From the NCBI GenBank assembly GCA_030248135.1, contig JASANC010003292.1, forward strand, positions 35,258-99,257: a DNA stretch of 64,000 nt, given 5' to 3'. A program made the position numbers and the translations under genes. This DNA comes from Theristus sp. LFF4_11. Its lineage: Eukaryota > Nematoda > Chromadorea > Monhysterida > Xyalidae. Below the pieces are notes generated by a model. The model saw nothing but the letters and a program-made list of their open reading frames with translations. It did no database searches and was not told the origin of the DNA. Positions 22,050 through 37,000 of the stretch are shown here, piece by piece. The first letter of the stretch is position 1; each line of letters opens with the position of its first letter.

Positions 22050-25000
22050 ATGACATGGGCCACTGCAACCGTGCGTTACACGCAGCAGAAGAACTGCATG
22101 GTCTGCTTGAGGTGCCCTGCGCCAGCGGTGTGTGTCTCGTTTTCAACAACATTTTTGATTTCACCCTTTTTATTTCGTGCGCTTTTGATTTCGTCCGCAG
22201 CAGCGTTCGTTCGCGTCTTCTCCAGGTGAGCAGCCATCACCGTTGGAGCACATACGAGCGCCGTCCCATGCAGCCGATCGACGTGCTCTACAACGACGGC
22301 GTCGACCAGGTGCTGCTGAACGTTGCTTGCGGCCTGCCCCACAGTGCTGCTGGCCAAGTTGTGCTGCTTGAGATCAGTGGTGTGCTCGCAAACGAGCTGA
22401 AATTGGCTAATGATGCACAGGTGAACGAGTCTGATTTTTTGGCGAATTTCATTGGGTAACTTTTATCATTTTTTTTTATTCAGGTGTTATGGCGTCCGTC
22501 TGGAACGCTGCCGACAGCAAGAGAAATCTGGGTCAGTCCACGGTCGGATGCGGACTGGGAAATCATTGTGAGTGTTGGCTGACTTTGATTCTATCAAACA
22601 GCTGCGCAGAAGCGCTTTGTTCGCGGTCGTTGCCGTGGTTGCTTATTTGTCGTTTTGTTGCATTTTCTGTTTTCATCACTGTTTCACTTCAGCAATCGAG
22701 CGTCGACCAGATCGAGCATGAACTGCTTGAGCAGCTGCAAGTTGCACAGCGCAGCCAGACGGTGCCACTTTGGATCTCCGGTGGACTCTGTGTGTTCTTC
22801 GCAATCGGTCGGTGTGGCTGATTTGCGTCATGAATTTGCACGGTTTTTTTCTTTGTTGGTTTTTTGGTGTGAGCAACTTTGCTTGCGTCACGTGCACGTC
22901 ACTGCAAAGATGCAGTCTGAATGCATGCCCAATGTAATCCATCATGCCGAAATCCATGACAACATCTGTTGTTTGAAGTCAAGACGTTGTGCAAAAAATC
23001 CCATGTACACCAATAATGGACCCACAAGTGAGGCATCACGTCATGACAAAGGCATGCTTTTCTTTAATAATCTATTGTATTTCTCCAGAACGCATTGAAA
23101 CATCAACGGATGCGAACTGTGCGTTGATCACGCAAGACACCCGTATCGTCGTTAACATTCCTGTTTCGTCGTCAAACTTGGACAAACAACCGCCAGTCAC
23201 TCAAAAGAAACGACCGACGCAAGCAACCAGAAAGACGCGCGATGAGACGCTGACGCAGCTGTTTGACACGGTGGCACAGAGCAGTTCAACAACAGAACGA
23301 CAACGCACTGAATGGCCATTTGAGGACAGACCGTCCAGAACACCGTTGAACGACGAACATCTGGCCACTTTTTGTCGTTTGTTTGATGACAGTCGAGCGA
23401 TTTTGGCTGAAAACACCATTGACACGCTGCTGTTGCGGGTGCTCCCGAGAAACCATGACGCGTTAGAGCAGTTCAACTTCGGGAACTTTGAAGACGTAAA
23501 CTCGTTCATTTGTCCCGTTGGTGTCACTTGCCTGCCATCTGTGATCAAAATTGACGAACTGCACCGCAAGTCACTGCCATTCCTGGTCACACTTGCTGAA
23601 TATGTCAAGAAGAACGGCAATAAAAACTCAAATATCGCCAGCAACAACCGCACGAGGCTTCCACCTTTGGGCCAAAATTCACACCAAGAAAAATCGTCAA
23701 ATCCGATGTCGGTGCAATTTTTGTTGGTGCTCATTCGAGAACCATCGTTGATTCCGCCCTGTCACGTGGCGATGCCTGTTTGCTTGGTCCATCAATTGGG
23801 GCTGTGCGAGTTGCGGCGGTTTACGGTGAAATTGGTGAAAAACGTGAGTGTTCGCGTGGTTGTGTGTCGGCATCACGGGAGGAAAACGTTCTTCCGCATT
23901 GCAAACAACACTCAAAGTTTTCATCTTGATCCTGCGTGAGCAGCGCTATTCATTGTTTTTCCTCACTGCAGTTTGGCGTTTGTATGAATGCAGTCAACAA
24001 AAAGATTTTTACGATACGATACAGTGTAGCCGAATAAATAAGGCAGTCCTTGTATTCTCCATCAAGGCGGGATCAGTCGCAGACTAGGAGTTGTCTTTCT
24101 CAGCAATGCCATGAAAATTAGCAATTGTGTGTGCAAGGGAGAAAGAATGCACAGAATAGCACGAAGAAGCAATTAGTTTGAAAAAAAAACACGTCAAATT
24201 TGACACACAATTGCTTTTCTGAACGTCATTTTCTTTCATTCAAATTTCGCGCGCTCCTTGCACCCTGAAAAAAGCTGCCATGTTTAATTGGCCATACCGT
24301 ACGAATGCATTTTCAGACGACGCTGTCGTTCGTTGACTCGATTCACGCGGACGTGTGCGCAGCTGCACAACACAGGCAGGCGTCGGCAGCATACGCCGAT
24401 TTGCTGCTGCACGTTCGTCCGTTCGTGCAGGCGGCTTTGCTGCGACAGCGAGCGTTCCGATTCAACGCCTGTTCGTTGCCGTTGTTCTTGCCAAACCATG
24501 GAATTCCATTGGCACCGGACACGACTGGCAATGCGAATTTGAACGGCGTTCAGAATGGCTGGTGGTTTTCGCTTGTCTTGTGGGTGGTGCAAATGCTGCA
24601 CTTGAGTCCATCTTTGCTGTTGGTTACAATAAGTTTCATTCACTCAGAATGCGTGGTGTGATATTGCACAAAAGCACCGTTTGTTTTTCACAAACCATGC
24701 GAAATGTTCTGTTTCAGTGTGTTTGAAGCCAGGAAACGATGCAGAATTTGAATGTCCGGAGCAAAAGGCCATTTGTTTGCTAGCCGACAGCAGCAAATCG
24801 CTGAATGTTAGCGTCACGATACGTGTGACGAACGCAAAGGACACCGACGCAATTGAAAACAACAGAACTGAGAATGAAGACACACGCACATCGCCAATTG
24901 CTAGGAAGTTGCCGAGGTTAGTTGTTGTCGCTGGTCGATAAGTCTTAGCTGCGTTGCGCACCTGCAATCAGGCGAGAGAGCAGCATGCACTTCAAACAGA

Positions 25001-28000
25001 CTGTCGATAGAGCGATTTTGTTCTGCAAAATTTGGAAAGCTCACCTGAAGCAGTGCACTCTGATTGACGGTGTTACGCGATTTACCCCACGGCCACAAAC
25101 GTACGAAAGCGCAATGTGTTCACTGATTGTGTCTATGCGTGTTTTTCACAGTTCATGAAGAGTCCACTGAATTGAGTTCAGGCGTTTTCAATCGCTAGCG
25201 AATGCCATCACTGAAGCGGTGTCGCACGGCGCTGACGTTCTGTTGACTGGTGCCTCCTGCACGGGCAAGTCGAGCGTCGCCAACAACGTTGCTCACCAGT
25301 TACGCAACTCCGACCGGCTGTATCACACGAGCACGCTGCTGTGTCGACCGATGAAAGGTTGGTCGACCGTTGCGCAATTCGGTGTTTCCATTCTCAGGAG
25401 CAGTACAACTGTGCATGTGCCTAGCTGATTGGCTGCTTTGAAATTGTGCGTGCTCAACGCTGAGCTGATTCGAATAAAGAACGCTGGTTGGTTTTGTTGC
25501 TCAGTGGCCACTGAGAGCCAAATGGCAATCGGCGTCAAGTGGCTTTCTGTTGTGACACCGATTCCAATTTACCAGCAGGTCGCAAGCAAGAGGGCATCAT
25601 CAGGGAGATCGAGCACGAATTGCGACGTTGCAGCGAGCGCGCGCCGGCGTTGCTGGTGCTGGAGGACTTTGAAGCGATCTGCCCTGCTCTGTCCACTGTC
25701 GAGAACTTGGCACCGGTCGCTGAATTGCACGCCCATCGAATCGCTGCATGTTAGTTGAACTCTCGACTCGTCGCAGCTTCTGTCGCGTGTTCGAGCTGCA
25801 GACGAACGGCGAAGCAACGTTGCGTTTCGCAGCGTTTCAACTGGGCTCACCGATTTGTCCAACCAGCTTGATGCAGTCAATTCAATCAACATCCCAGAAT
25901 GTGATGCCAGAATGTACACAAATTCCATACGTCTAACTGTTTGACTGCTGCAGATTTACTTGTTTTGTTGATTGCACAATTTGGTGTTGTCCATCAAAAC
26001 AGAATATGCAGCCAGCCAACTAGTTGACCAATGGTATGCGCTTTTCAGTGCTCTACGACTTGCTCGATCAGTTGCCTTCTGACGTGACCGTGCTGGCAAC
26101 GTGCGCCGATCGCTCAGACCTGCATGCCACTTTTGCTGCGGTGCACGGCAAACGCTTCTTTGCTGCCGAATTCACGATTCCTGATTTAAGCGTGGTTAGT
26201 GACGTTTTGCTTTGTCATTTGGCATTGACGCCTGCCACCGGAGTGAGTGGTGTGTGCATGTCACCTGACAAGTGCACGTGTCTGCAGTGCACAAGCGTCC
26301 GAACGAGTGTAGACGGTGCTGCCATGTGCCACGTGCAACCTGGTTAGCGCTAGTATGTTAGTGTGACACCTTTCTGTCGTGGCAGCAATTAACGAACTAA
26401 CTAGCACCAACATTCCAAGCGCGCCCAACAGTGTGGAGCCAGCAACAATACATCGTTCGTTTTTTCCTTGTGAACTTCTAATATCCGAGTGATGAGACTC
26501 TTTTGTGCAACACAAATCGGCAACACAAGCAAGCAGTTTATCTTCTTGTTTTGATCAACAAAAGACCGAAACTGGGAAACTGGAAAGAGTGAAACAACTG
26601 TGAACAACACAACGAAATTATGCGAAAAAAATAATTTTACACAGAATCAGAAAAGTCACCAGGACCACAGTCATGAAAATTGTTTGCTGGTCAAAACATG
26701 AGACATGAGGAATCAGAAAATAAAGATTTTAGATGAATTCTGGCTGACTGGTAAGTCATTTGAATTGTTTTTAAAAATAACACTCATGTGAAATTAACAT
26801 CAAATATAAGTACGTAGCTTGTTTTATAACGGACAGTGTGAGAATACTTGATCGACAACGGTTGTAAACTTGTGATGACTGCGAAGAGTCATGTTTGTTA
26901 TTGTTGTCTAATTCCGAAAAAAACACTGAGTCTACAACAAATTATTTCAAGCAGCACATAAAGCGCGTCACAGTAACTCGAGCCTTCGGAGACGCAACGC
27001 AGCTGAACGAACAGTTCACATGCTGAGCGTCCGCTCAATTCGGTAGGGCAACGTGTGCAGATGAATCTTTAACTGAACGTGGCGTCGCTGCAGAATCGAA
27101 TGACGATTACAAAATATCAGATAATAGACACCCGCTTCTTTGCATATGATCGACTCGTTTTCGGGTACGATTTTTGCGCGGATATACAGCACGGGTTGCA
27201 CGACCTCAAGACTGTCGACGTCGAGTGTTTTGTTGATACAGTTGTGCAACGGGTTGTTGTGCTCCGCGGCAAGTTTCTCGAGATCTTTGATCGGATGACG
27301 GAACACGCCGAACGTGACGTCCGAGTCTGTCGTGAAGTGCCACTCAAGTCGCGTATTGGCGTGAGTGACGTCAACTGGCACGATCTTGCGATGTCGCGGT
27401 CGTATCGTCAGCGACATGCGGTGTTCGTCCTGGATCACCTCGTTGTTGTGCTCGATCAACGCCGACTCCTTGCTGTTGTGCTCGTTGTCGTGATCGTGGT
27501 GCACCGGCAGTGCGGTCGCCGTCGCTTCTTGCGTTCTGAGTTGCAACTTTTGCATTCTGAGAAGATTACTTATGAAAGGTATGAAAGGTACAGCAAAAAC
27601 TGCGAGGTGCAGCAACATCGGGTTTGAAACTTTTCACGAGATTCGCGTACGTATTATCTTTTAGTTTGACTCAGCGACTGAATGCGCGCATTGGGAGATG
27701 TAAGCAGTTTCATGCGTGACGCGGCAATTCAAATTGGTGAAGTGACCCGTGTCCCTGACGCTGAGATACGGTTGAGTTATTAAACCCAGTTTGACATGTC
27801 GCATCAAGCATGAAACTGATGTTCTTTTGACGTCTGCAAACGCATTGAGTCACCAAACGACCGAAAAGAAAATACAGTGATTGAATTAATTGTTGAGTCA
27901 CCTGAGATGCGTGTTCGTTCCACCGAGGTAGTCGGGCAGCTGGTCTTCGTCCATGTTGTCGCGCAGGAACTCGGCCGTGTGCGCGTCGCCGTGCACCACC

Positions 28001-31000
28001 ATTCGTTCACAGAAGCCGTGCGGCATCACCATCTTCAGCAGACGATACGGAATGGCGATCCATCGTGCCGCGTTGCACATGACGATCGGCGAGAACAACT
28101 CCGGATAGTGATCGTAGTGCAACAGCTGCGTGAAATAGGCCATGGTGCCGTTGTTGATGAACAGCATCGTCCATGGACTCATGTTGTAGCCGTCGATGTC
28201 GACAATGTGATGGCACGCTGAGAGGCGGCCCGTTTTGCGTTCCTGCTTGTTGGAAAGCAACGACTCGTTGTCAAGTCCTTACCCACTGAAGCTTACCGAC
28301 GTTACTGCAACGTACCTGCTCCATGATTTTTGCAAGCATCTTCTCAAACTTCCACAGTTGATGGATGACCATCTGCGTGGTGCTCTTTCGTGTTATGATC
28401 GGCTGTAAGAGAGCGAAATTTTTGTTTCAGTTCTCTGTTTTATCATGGAAAACTTGTGAAGTTCTCTTGAGCAAACATTGCGCAAACCTCCAGATTCAGT
28501 GAGCGGTATTCACAGTAGTAAAGCAATCGGTTTTGCTTGTCGAACGCTCGTGTTGGTATGGCACCGCGCGGGAATAGACGTTCCGTGAACATTGGGTTGT
28601 CTTCGAACTCCGGTATTTGATTGTGTTCGTCCAGTTTGAACAGTTTCCGGAAAAGTAGATGATTTTTCAGCGCCTTGGACGACCACTCTACTATTTCCTT
28701 GTTGGTTTTGCATTTCTGCGTTCGTTCCGTGTTCAAAATCCACCGGTACAAATTGAAGTCGGTGTCATAGAAGTTGGTCAACTGGTCGGACACACGGTCG
28801 CGCAATTGAGCGACCAGTTTCTTTGCTTCCGGAGTTAATGGGTGGCCCCAAGGGCCAACGCCGTTCTGTGTGGCCACAGCGGTCGACGTTTGACGAGGCG
28901 TCATTGCTGTATTTTGTTGGTTGGAGTGTATTTCCCTGAAAACAGGCATGCGCTAGTGGGCGAAAGTAAAAAATGAACTGAACGTAAGTAACTCGAAAAG
29001 CGACTTGAATTGAGGAGAGCAACAATGTGCGTACTTGTTTTGTACATGACTGAATTGTCGATGGAGCAATCGTTGAACACGTGAGGAGTCTGTGGGCTGT
29101 AACAAAAGGTGTGCACTGCGAATATTAAAAAACTTCTGGAAAGTTATCAGTGAGTGGTCTGTGAGTGTTTGTCGTGGGTGAAAAAGAACATGCAGAAACA
29201 ATTATAATCATCGTGAGGCGCATCAACTGCGTGTGTGTTTTCTGTGTACAAAACTTTCCAACTTACATTGATGATGAGAGGGAACAACAAAAATAAGTAA
29301 CATATTTCTCATTATAATGCGTCAAGAGAACACGCGCATGCTTGTTTAGTCTACGATCTTTTAAAAAACTATGTTGCGTGGCAGAGATTATGTGAAGTGA
29401 AGACAACATCAGCCAGCAATCATTGTGTTCAGCATGCTGCAGTGCTGTGGCAGACTTCGGCATTTTCATGTAGTACTCATGGCATTTTGAATTTGAAGTT
29501 GTTCCAGGGAAAGGAACATTCCTGTAGAAATATCAGTCGTTAGACATTCCTTGCGTTGTAACAATGCTCCAGACGAACTTTTTATCAGTTCAGGAAAAGT
29601 CATGGTGGTTTTGCATTTATCTGAGACTTTCCGCCTTCGCAAAAATTTTGTTAAGGAAGGACAATGTAGTTTTGTGTAGTTATTATTGTTCATCAATAGA
29701 ACAGAGAATGGCAGCCGAGGGTATGAGTAAAGTAAAGATAAAGAGTATGAGTTTTTATCACGTGTCACATTTTGACTTTTATAAAAAGAAATTTGACAAC
29801 ATAAGTTTTTTTACTCTTTCGCTGGTCAGTCAATTCGAGTGGAAACCGAGAACGCATTATTTAGGTGAACATGAACAATAACGTTATTACGTAAAATAAC
29901 GAATATATCAGAAGGTCGTTTTCAGCATCACAAATATGGAGTATAAGAAGACATTAGACAAAACACATCAGACAAAGAATTTAAAAGAGGACTGGTCTGA
30001 CAAGTGACAAAAAGTATTGTTCATGTGATAACAGGAAGTTCAAGTTGGGAATTTGAACGAAAAAAGAATTATATAAGAAATGTCGAAAATATTCAAGCCG
30101 TATGAAGCAATGTGAAGAACTGAACAGCTAAAAAATATACACCCATGCGTTCCTGGCTTATCAAAACATTATTATTTTCAATCATACAATTTGGAAAACA
30201 ATCCGCGCGTTCGAACAAATCACAATGATTTTTTATTTAAGTTAACAATACAAGGTCGTTTTGAACAACTGTGTCTGACTTTGATCACTAAAAAAGAATG
30301 CACAGATTATCTTACACAGCGGAGCTACGTCTCCAGCTACAATTTTGGCAAGTTCTAACGTGATCTAGCAGGCAGTTGAAGGTTAATAACAAATTTACCT
30401 TGATAGATTTTGAGGTTAACAAAAATAGATACTGTATTCTCATGAACTTAGTTACCAAATAGAAAAAAATAAAAGAATTAAAACCGATTTCAAATGGGGT
30501 TTTTACGTTAAAGTTCCTTAATTACACCTTGCTGACAACGCCTTGGTGACGGGAACACGTTAAAACTTAGATGCGGGCAGGCAATCAAAATGAGAAACGC
30601 GGTAAACGGCTGAATAAAAAGAATTCCTACCATACTTAACGAAAAGTAAGATAGGAGTGACGATAATTTGCGTCTAAATGTTCAGAAATCTTATTTCATT
30701 TGCCCAAAACCGTGTAATTTTTAATGGATTCGTGATAGTTCAGGCGACGAACAGCATTCCAACGGTGATTTACAATAACAATGTAATGGCAATTAACAGC
30801 GTTTTTTCAAGTTGAAAGAAGTTGGTTTTGGCAATTCAATTACTATTGAATTCTGGCGTTTTTCGGAATTATTAGTGGTAAGAATTCCTAGTCTTTATTT
30901 GACAAAGTGGAAATTAACATTAAGTGATAATGTTTTTTGCTTAGTTTGAAAACCAGTTATGTTGTCTACATCGAAAACGATAATTTGTCAATTTTGTTTT

Positions 31001-34000
31001 GGTCAACTGTTGTTGTCGACCCAAGCTTTAGAAAGTTATCAGTTGAACAAGTACGGACATGCCACATGAACTAGTACGTGGAAAGGAAGACACTTCTTCA
31101 AGTAGCTCCAGTATAATCGTCACCACAAAAATTACAGGAGCGTTTGAAACACTAACAAAAAAATGACAAAAGTAATTAGACCTCTACAACGAACTGGCTG
31201 TTGTTCTTTTATATCTTCTTTACCCACCTATTTGGGTATCTCCCAAAATAAACAACGTAACAGAACGGCTGACGGTTGAATTGGTTATGGTTGCGAAATT
31301 ACCGCAACCAAAAATCCCAGATGTGCAGAGTGATCCAAAAAACTACACGATAAGAATTGGCTCTAACTCACCAACGGGTGAATGGTTTAGGCAGAAGTTT
31401 TAACCAACCATTACATATATTATAGCTTTTTATTTTTTGTGTTAAAGTTTCATGGCAATCCGCTATTTGTAATTTGTGAAATCAGCAATGTTATTAAAAA
31501 TCAGAAAAACCACATTTTGAAATTCATGATTCCGGCTACACATCGTCATCGTCATCTAGGTTTTCGTCAGGGAGTTCGGCCACTTTTTACCGGTAAAAAA
31601 CGGTATTTTTGCCACGCCAATTCTGGTTGTTAGTGACACGTATCATTTTAGCAAGACTTCAACATCATTGCAAGTCGTGATGATGAAACCAGAAAATCAT
31701 TGCGACTGTTATCGTAACGCTAATAGCAGTGTTGTTGGGTCAACGGCATAGCGCACAAGTAGTGATTGGGTGCACTCGTTTTGTAATTAACAATGTTTCA
31801 AAACGACGGTGAGCAGAGAAGGGCGAATAGGGTTTACACGCCTTGGCAAAAAACGACCATGCAATGTACGTGTTAGATCGGGCAGCTTTGATCACATGAA
31901 CTTTTGATGCGAACTAAATCGAGTGTGGAAATAAAAAAAACGAAAGTCTGATTGTTGCAGTTATTGTAACGACAAAGACGTGCGACAGAGAATCGGCCCG
32001 ACAAAATATGCATTTAAAAACCGCGAGCTCAGGTGGCAACTGCAATGCTGAATATCTTTTTTATATTAATCATGTGCAGAAGGGATGACAAGGAAATCGT
32101 AGGTTCGTAGCCAGAAATAAAACAGCAAAATGCAGAGCAGACATGTGGTATAAAAACGCAATACAGGGGGACCAAACAAGTGCAAAATTAAAATGGCTCC
32201 TATTCGTCACCAGTATGAGATATTGAGCTGAAAATTGCAACACTTATAGAACTTATGCCTTCTGTTTGTGTATTAGAATTTCAGCTGAGAACATTGATGT
32301 ACACACTCAAATCTACCAATTTGCACAAAAAGACACTTTTTGGGATGTATACTGAATATATACTGAATACTGTCTAACTGTATAACATATCCAACTATCA
32401 GATAGCTGACTGGTTCTGTGCATAAATTGCTGAGTTCGCCGGAGTTTGGTTGGCATAGAATACATGCATCACGTGACCACCAACCAATCAGCTAGTTGGA
32501 TATGTTATGTTATCTGCAATTTATCCTGTGGTAGTCAGCAACATTTTTTCAGTTTTTTAAAAACTCGGTAACACCACTGTGAGGCTATAGAACCAATGAC
32601 TAAAGTTCACGTTGTGGCTTTACGGGAAAGCTTTGACGGACAGTGGGCCGATCTTGGAACACGCTCCCGAAAGACAACAGCAACCACATTAAGCAAACTA
32701 TAAATTATGAGGAGCTCTGCTGACACTATGGTAAATCAGTCTCGTGCTGAAAAGTTTTACAGCACCGACATGATAACTTGAACGATGTTTATCCAGAGTA
32801 GCTCGAACACGGTCAAGCAAACAACTTTTGTCACTGCAGCGATTTGAATCGATGTTTCCAACCGAATACATAAAAAGAAGGCAGTAATTTTAAACGTGTT
32901 CCAAATTTCAGCTCAATATCTTACACTGGTGGCGAATCCAAGCCATTTTTAATTTGCACTTTTTTGGCCCACCCTGTACTTACTTTTCCATTAGTAATAT
33001 CTGCTGGAGACTACGTGTCAAAAGTGGCAGCAGTGGCAGCTCGATGCAACGTGAGGGAGTGTGTTATCTGATCGAGTGATAGATAACCGCGTGGCAACTA
33101 GTAGAAGAAACATATTGAGAAGTGGTTGACAACTTTACTGGATAGGAGGACTAGGTCGGTTACCTCAACATGACCTATCGTCTCCATGTGAGTTCTACTT
33201 CATCACCAGTTGCACGTTGGTTAATGTGCTGGTGTTTTGGATTTTTAAGTGGAAGTACACGATGTCATATGTAAATCTTTTTTATACGTATAAGTAGCAG
33301 TGGTGTACATGCTTGTCAAGAAAAAGAAATGATGTTTTCACGTGGAGTTGAAGATCAAATTCTCAGTCGAATAAAGTAAATAAAAAAAGAATCGAATCAA
33401 GTGGTAAAACGACCGTAACGAAGAAAACCATGCAATACCAAAAACAACGTAACTTTAACGCCACGCACACTTTGATGAGCGAATAATGAAAATGAACTGA
33501 CCCCGTTGTCACTGTTATTTGGAGAAAAAATAGTTGAAATCAAAATCACACCGAAACGCAACGCCCAACATTCAAAACGGTCCGATTAAAACAAAACCGC
33601 GCAGTCGTCTAGTTTATTGCGAGAATAACACACTGGCAAAAATCTGTTGTCATCGCCAACAACGAATGCCTGCGCGGCATCAGTGTCGATCAAAAACAGC
33701 CAAAAACAGAAATAAAAAAGTGTTAGAATTTTAGGCGTGACGTGTTATGTTTGCAACTGTTCCTTCGTGTGCAGATCAGGCTGTAGGCATGAGCACACGT
33801 GTTGCAAACTTGCCAAACTGAACATTTCAACGATTTCAGATTTGCAAAAGAGGCGAAAATCATGTGAGTGCAATTGGCTGGTGTTCTGTGTGTGCAGCAG
33901 TGGCGTTGGCCGTGCGCGTATTGTCATTCATTCATCGGAATAATGACTGAATGCGAGATCTGCGTTGCACTGACGCACAAGTGTTGTGCGAATGATTTCA

Positions 34001-37000
34001 CAATGTTCGTGGTGCGACTGAAAAATCAGCAAAACAAAATCCTGCTTCAGCCTCTGCTGATATGTGGACTGATCTGCACTCGCTTTAGGCAGATTGCCAA
34101 CAGGGGGAGGGGGTGGTGAGCAGCGTTTTGAAATGAAACTATCACTTACAAAACATTTGCTTCCGTCACTCTGTTCTATCAGATCAGACACAACTCTAAA
34201 AAACATAAACATGAAATATTGCAAAATGTTCTACTGCTACTCAAGCAGCGAAAAGTTCACCATTGATACTGGTTCATCCTGTTCAGTTGTCCACTTTTTT
34301 CTTTATCTTTTGGGATGGTCACTGCGACGTGCAGTGTAAACGTTGCATTGCGCAACGTGTTGGCCAGTATAACACAGCCCAAACTTCCTTGTCCACCAGC
34401 AAATCGCTGCACGTGACATCGTGCAGCGACGTTGATCTAATTATCTCATCGTTTCTGCATAAAATGCTCACAGCCGTCAGCCAGCGAGTGTCCGCACGTG
34501 TCCAGACTCATGGAAAATCGCCGCCTCAGAGAGACGTGACCGCAAAGACTGGCATGATTGATTCTTGTAATGGGAACGGAAGTCGCCCTCTCCTTCTCGA
34601 GGAGACTTTTCGATTCATCGTGCAAATGTTTGTTTCGGATGGTGGTCCGCATGTTTTACACGGTCGACATTTGTCGTTTGTTACATGAATTTGATATTAT
34701 GAAAATGCAATTACGCACATTTTTGCGTGTTTTTATGGCGCGTGCCGATCATTTTTATATCTGGTGAGGTGGTGCACGTTAGTCGGATGAATGTGATACA
34801 CGTGTTGGACAGAAGGGAGCAAGATCGAAGTTGCATGATGTGTTGTGTGCAAATGTTTCCAGGTTCTGTAGACGCTGAAATACTCTTTGATGCAGAGGCA
34901 ACATCTTGACAGATATAACTGAAACGGACATTGCAAATTTCTGCGTAGTAAATAAACCGAATTCAACTCAGTTGAAATTCATTGACGTCAACAAATACGA
35001 AGGAACGCTTGGTGCTGGTTCCCAGTCAATTCTGGTTAGAAACTCGCCCAAAAACATGTATAACCTATTTTTTAAAACGTGACCCATTGAAATGACGTCA
35101 TGTGCCGCAAAACATGCGCTTGCCGTTCACAGCAAACCAGACTTTCCGTTTAGCCGATTTCTTCCCGCAAACAATGGTGAATGTCGAATCAGTCCCATCA
35201 AATTGACATTTTAGAGCCTGTACTTTGACAAACGGGCGTTTTTAAAGCAAATGACGTCATTTTAGTCCGGACACGTTTGAATAAATCCACAACACCAACT
35301 TCATTCAGTTCATTATTGCAGGCAGACCGTTTCGAAATCATGCGCGATTTGCTGGGCGAAGTCAATGGTGGCACTGCATTGGGTGCGGACACGAACACAA
35401 ACACACTGGCAACAGTGGCCAGCAGTCACACGAACGGATGTGTGCTCGGCGATCTGAGTCGACTGTGTGCACGCGCTGTACTGGCTGCACACACCGCTGA
35501 CAGCTCGGAGGCCTCTGCAAGCGCGGCCGACCTCTGGGGTGCCTTGGAGGCTTTTGTGCCATTGCATCAACGGCATGTGCAAGCGACTAAGCAGACCATG
35601 CTGACAGACGGCTGGCACGATGTGGCCGGCCTGAAGGAGGTGTGCACGCAGCTGCAGCGAACGTTCCTGTGGCCGACACAGGTGACACCACGCAACGCAG
35701 TCAAACGCTGTTGAAGTGGCGCATTGTCGTCGTTCTTGATTCGCTTCCCCAGGCTGCAGGCGTTTTAGTGCAATCAGTAACTGCACCGGTGTAGGTCGCT
35801 CAAAATGCCTACCTGATTTCAATTAATTTTGTTTCTACAAACTCAAAAATGCGTTTCAATTGCGACTTTTGTTGGATGTCGACTTTCCAGTGGATTGTAG
35901 CATCTTCTTGGAGGCAGAAAAAAATTTGTAAATCAAGTGCAAACGCTAAAAACTCACCGTTTTTTTTTGGTCTTTTGACATTTGGGATGCCAAAAAAACA
36001 AACAACGAGAAACAATCTGTAATATAGCATTCATTTGAGGAAGTCACTTGAAGACTATTTTATTTGTCAAAGTTGAAGACTTTCTGTAAAAAGTACGTCT
36101 GCATAAAACCAAATCAGAACAACTCTTAAAATCAACTAAATAGCGGTTTCTGACTGATTTTCAAAGTTTCAACAATTGAACCAGTTAATGGCTTTTATTC
36201 ATCCATCTATCCATGCATTTTAATGCTTAAAAATGAAAACTGTCTTCGCGCAGCGAAGAAAATTATAGAAAATAAACAGTCTCAAAGAGCCTTTTATGTA
36301 GGTCATATGTATGCAGGTAAAAAATTTGCCACACTTAAACGGTAAAACTCTGAGAAACTGGTCGGCATTATGGCACATTTCGGGCACTGTTTGCAATACC
36401 AGTTACTCGGTGAAAGTTCATTTGATAAGGAGTGACTATATTTTATCTCGCATCATCAGCTGTTCTGCAGAACTTCAAAAATGTCCCCTGTTGCGTTGCA
36501 GTGTGTGTGTGTCTGTTTCAGTATCGAGCGTTGTTCGCAGCATGCCCCATTCGTTTGACGCGTGGCGTGTTGCTGCACGGCCCCAGCGGCACCGGCAAAA
36601 CGCTGCTCGCTCGGGTGCTCGCGAAAGAGTGCCACATGAACTTTATTGCCGTCAATGTTGGTGATCTGTTTTGTTGCTTCTATGTGCTTGTTCATACTTT
36701 AGTTTTCATTAATATATTTTGATAAATTCTCAACAGGGTCCCGAATTACTGTCAAAGTACATCGGTCAAAGTGAACAGAGCGTGCGCGACTTGGTGGCAC
36801 GGTTGGTTTTGTTGTTGTGAAGATGAAACCGGTTGACAAAGAGCGATTTTTCCATGATGTTAATCTAACATGGTTGAACGAACACTTTCTTTGCAGAGCG
36901 AAACGGGCACAGCCGTGTTTGATATTCTTCGATGAGTTTGATTCACTGGCACCAAGGTTGTAATGATTTTTGAATTGTAGAACCATTTGGCGTTCAATGA

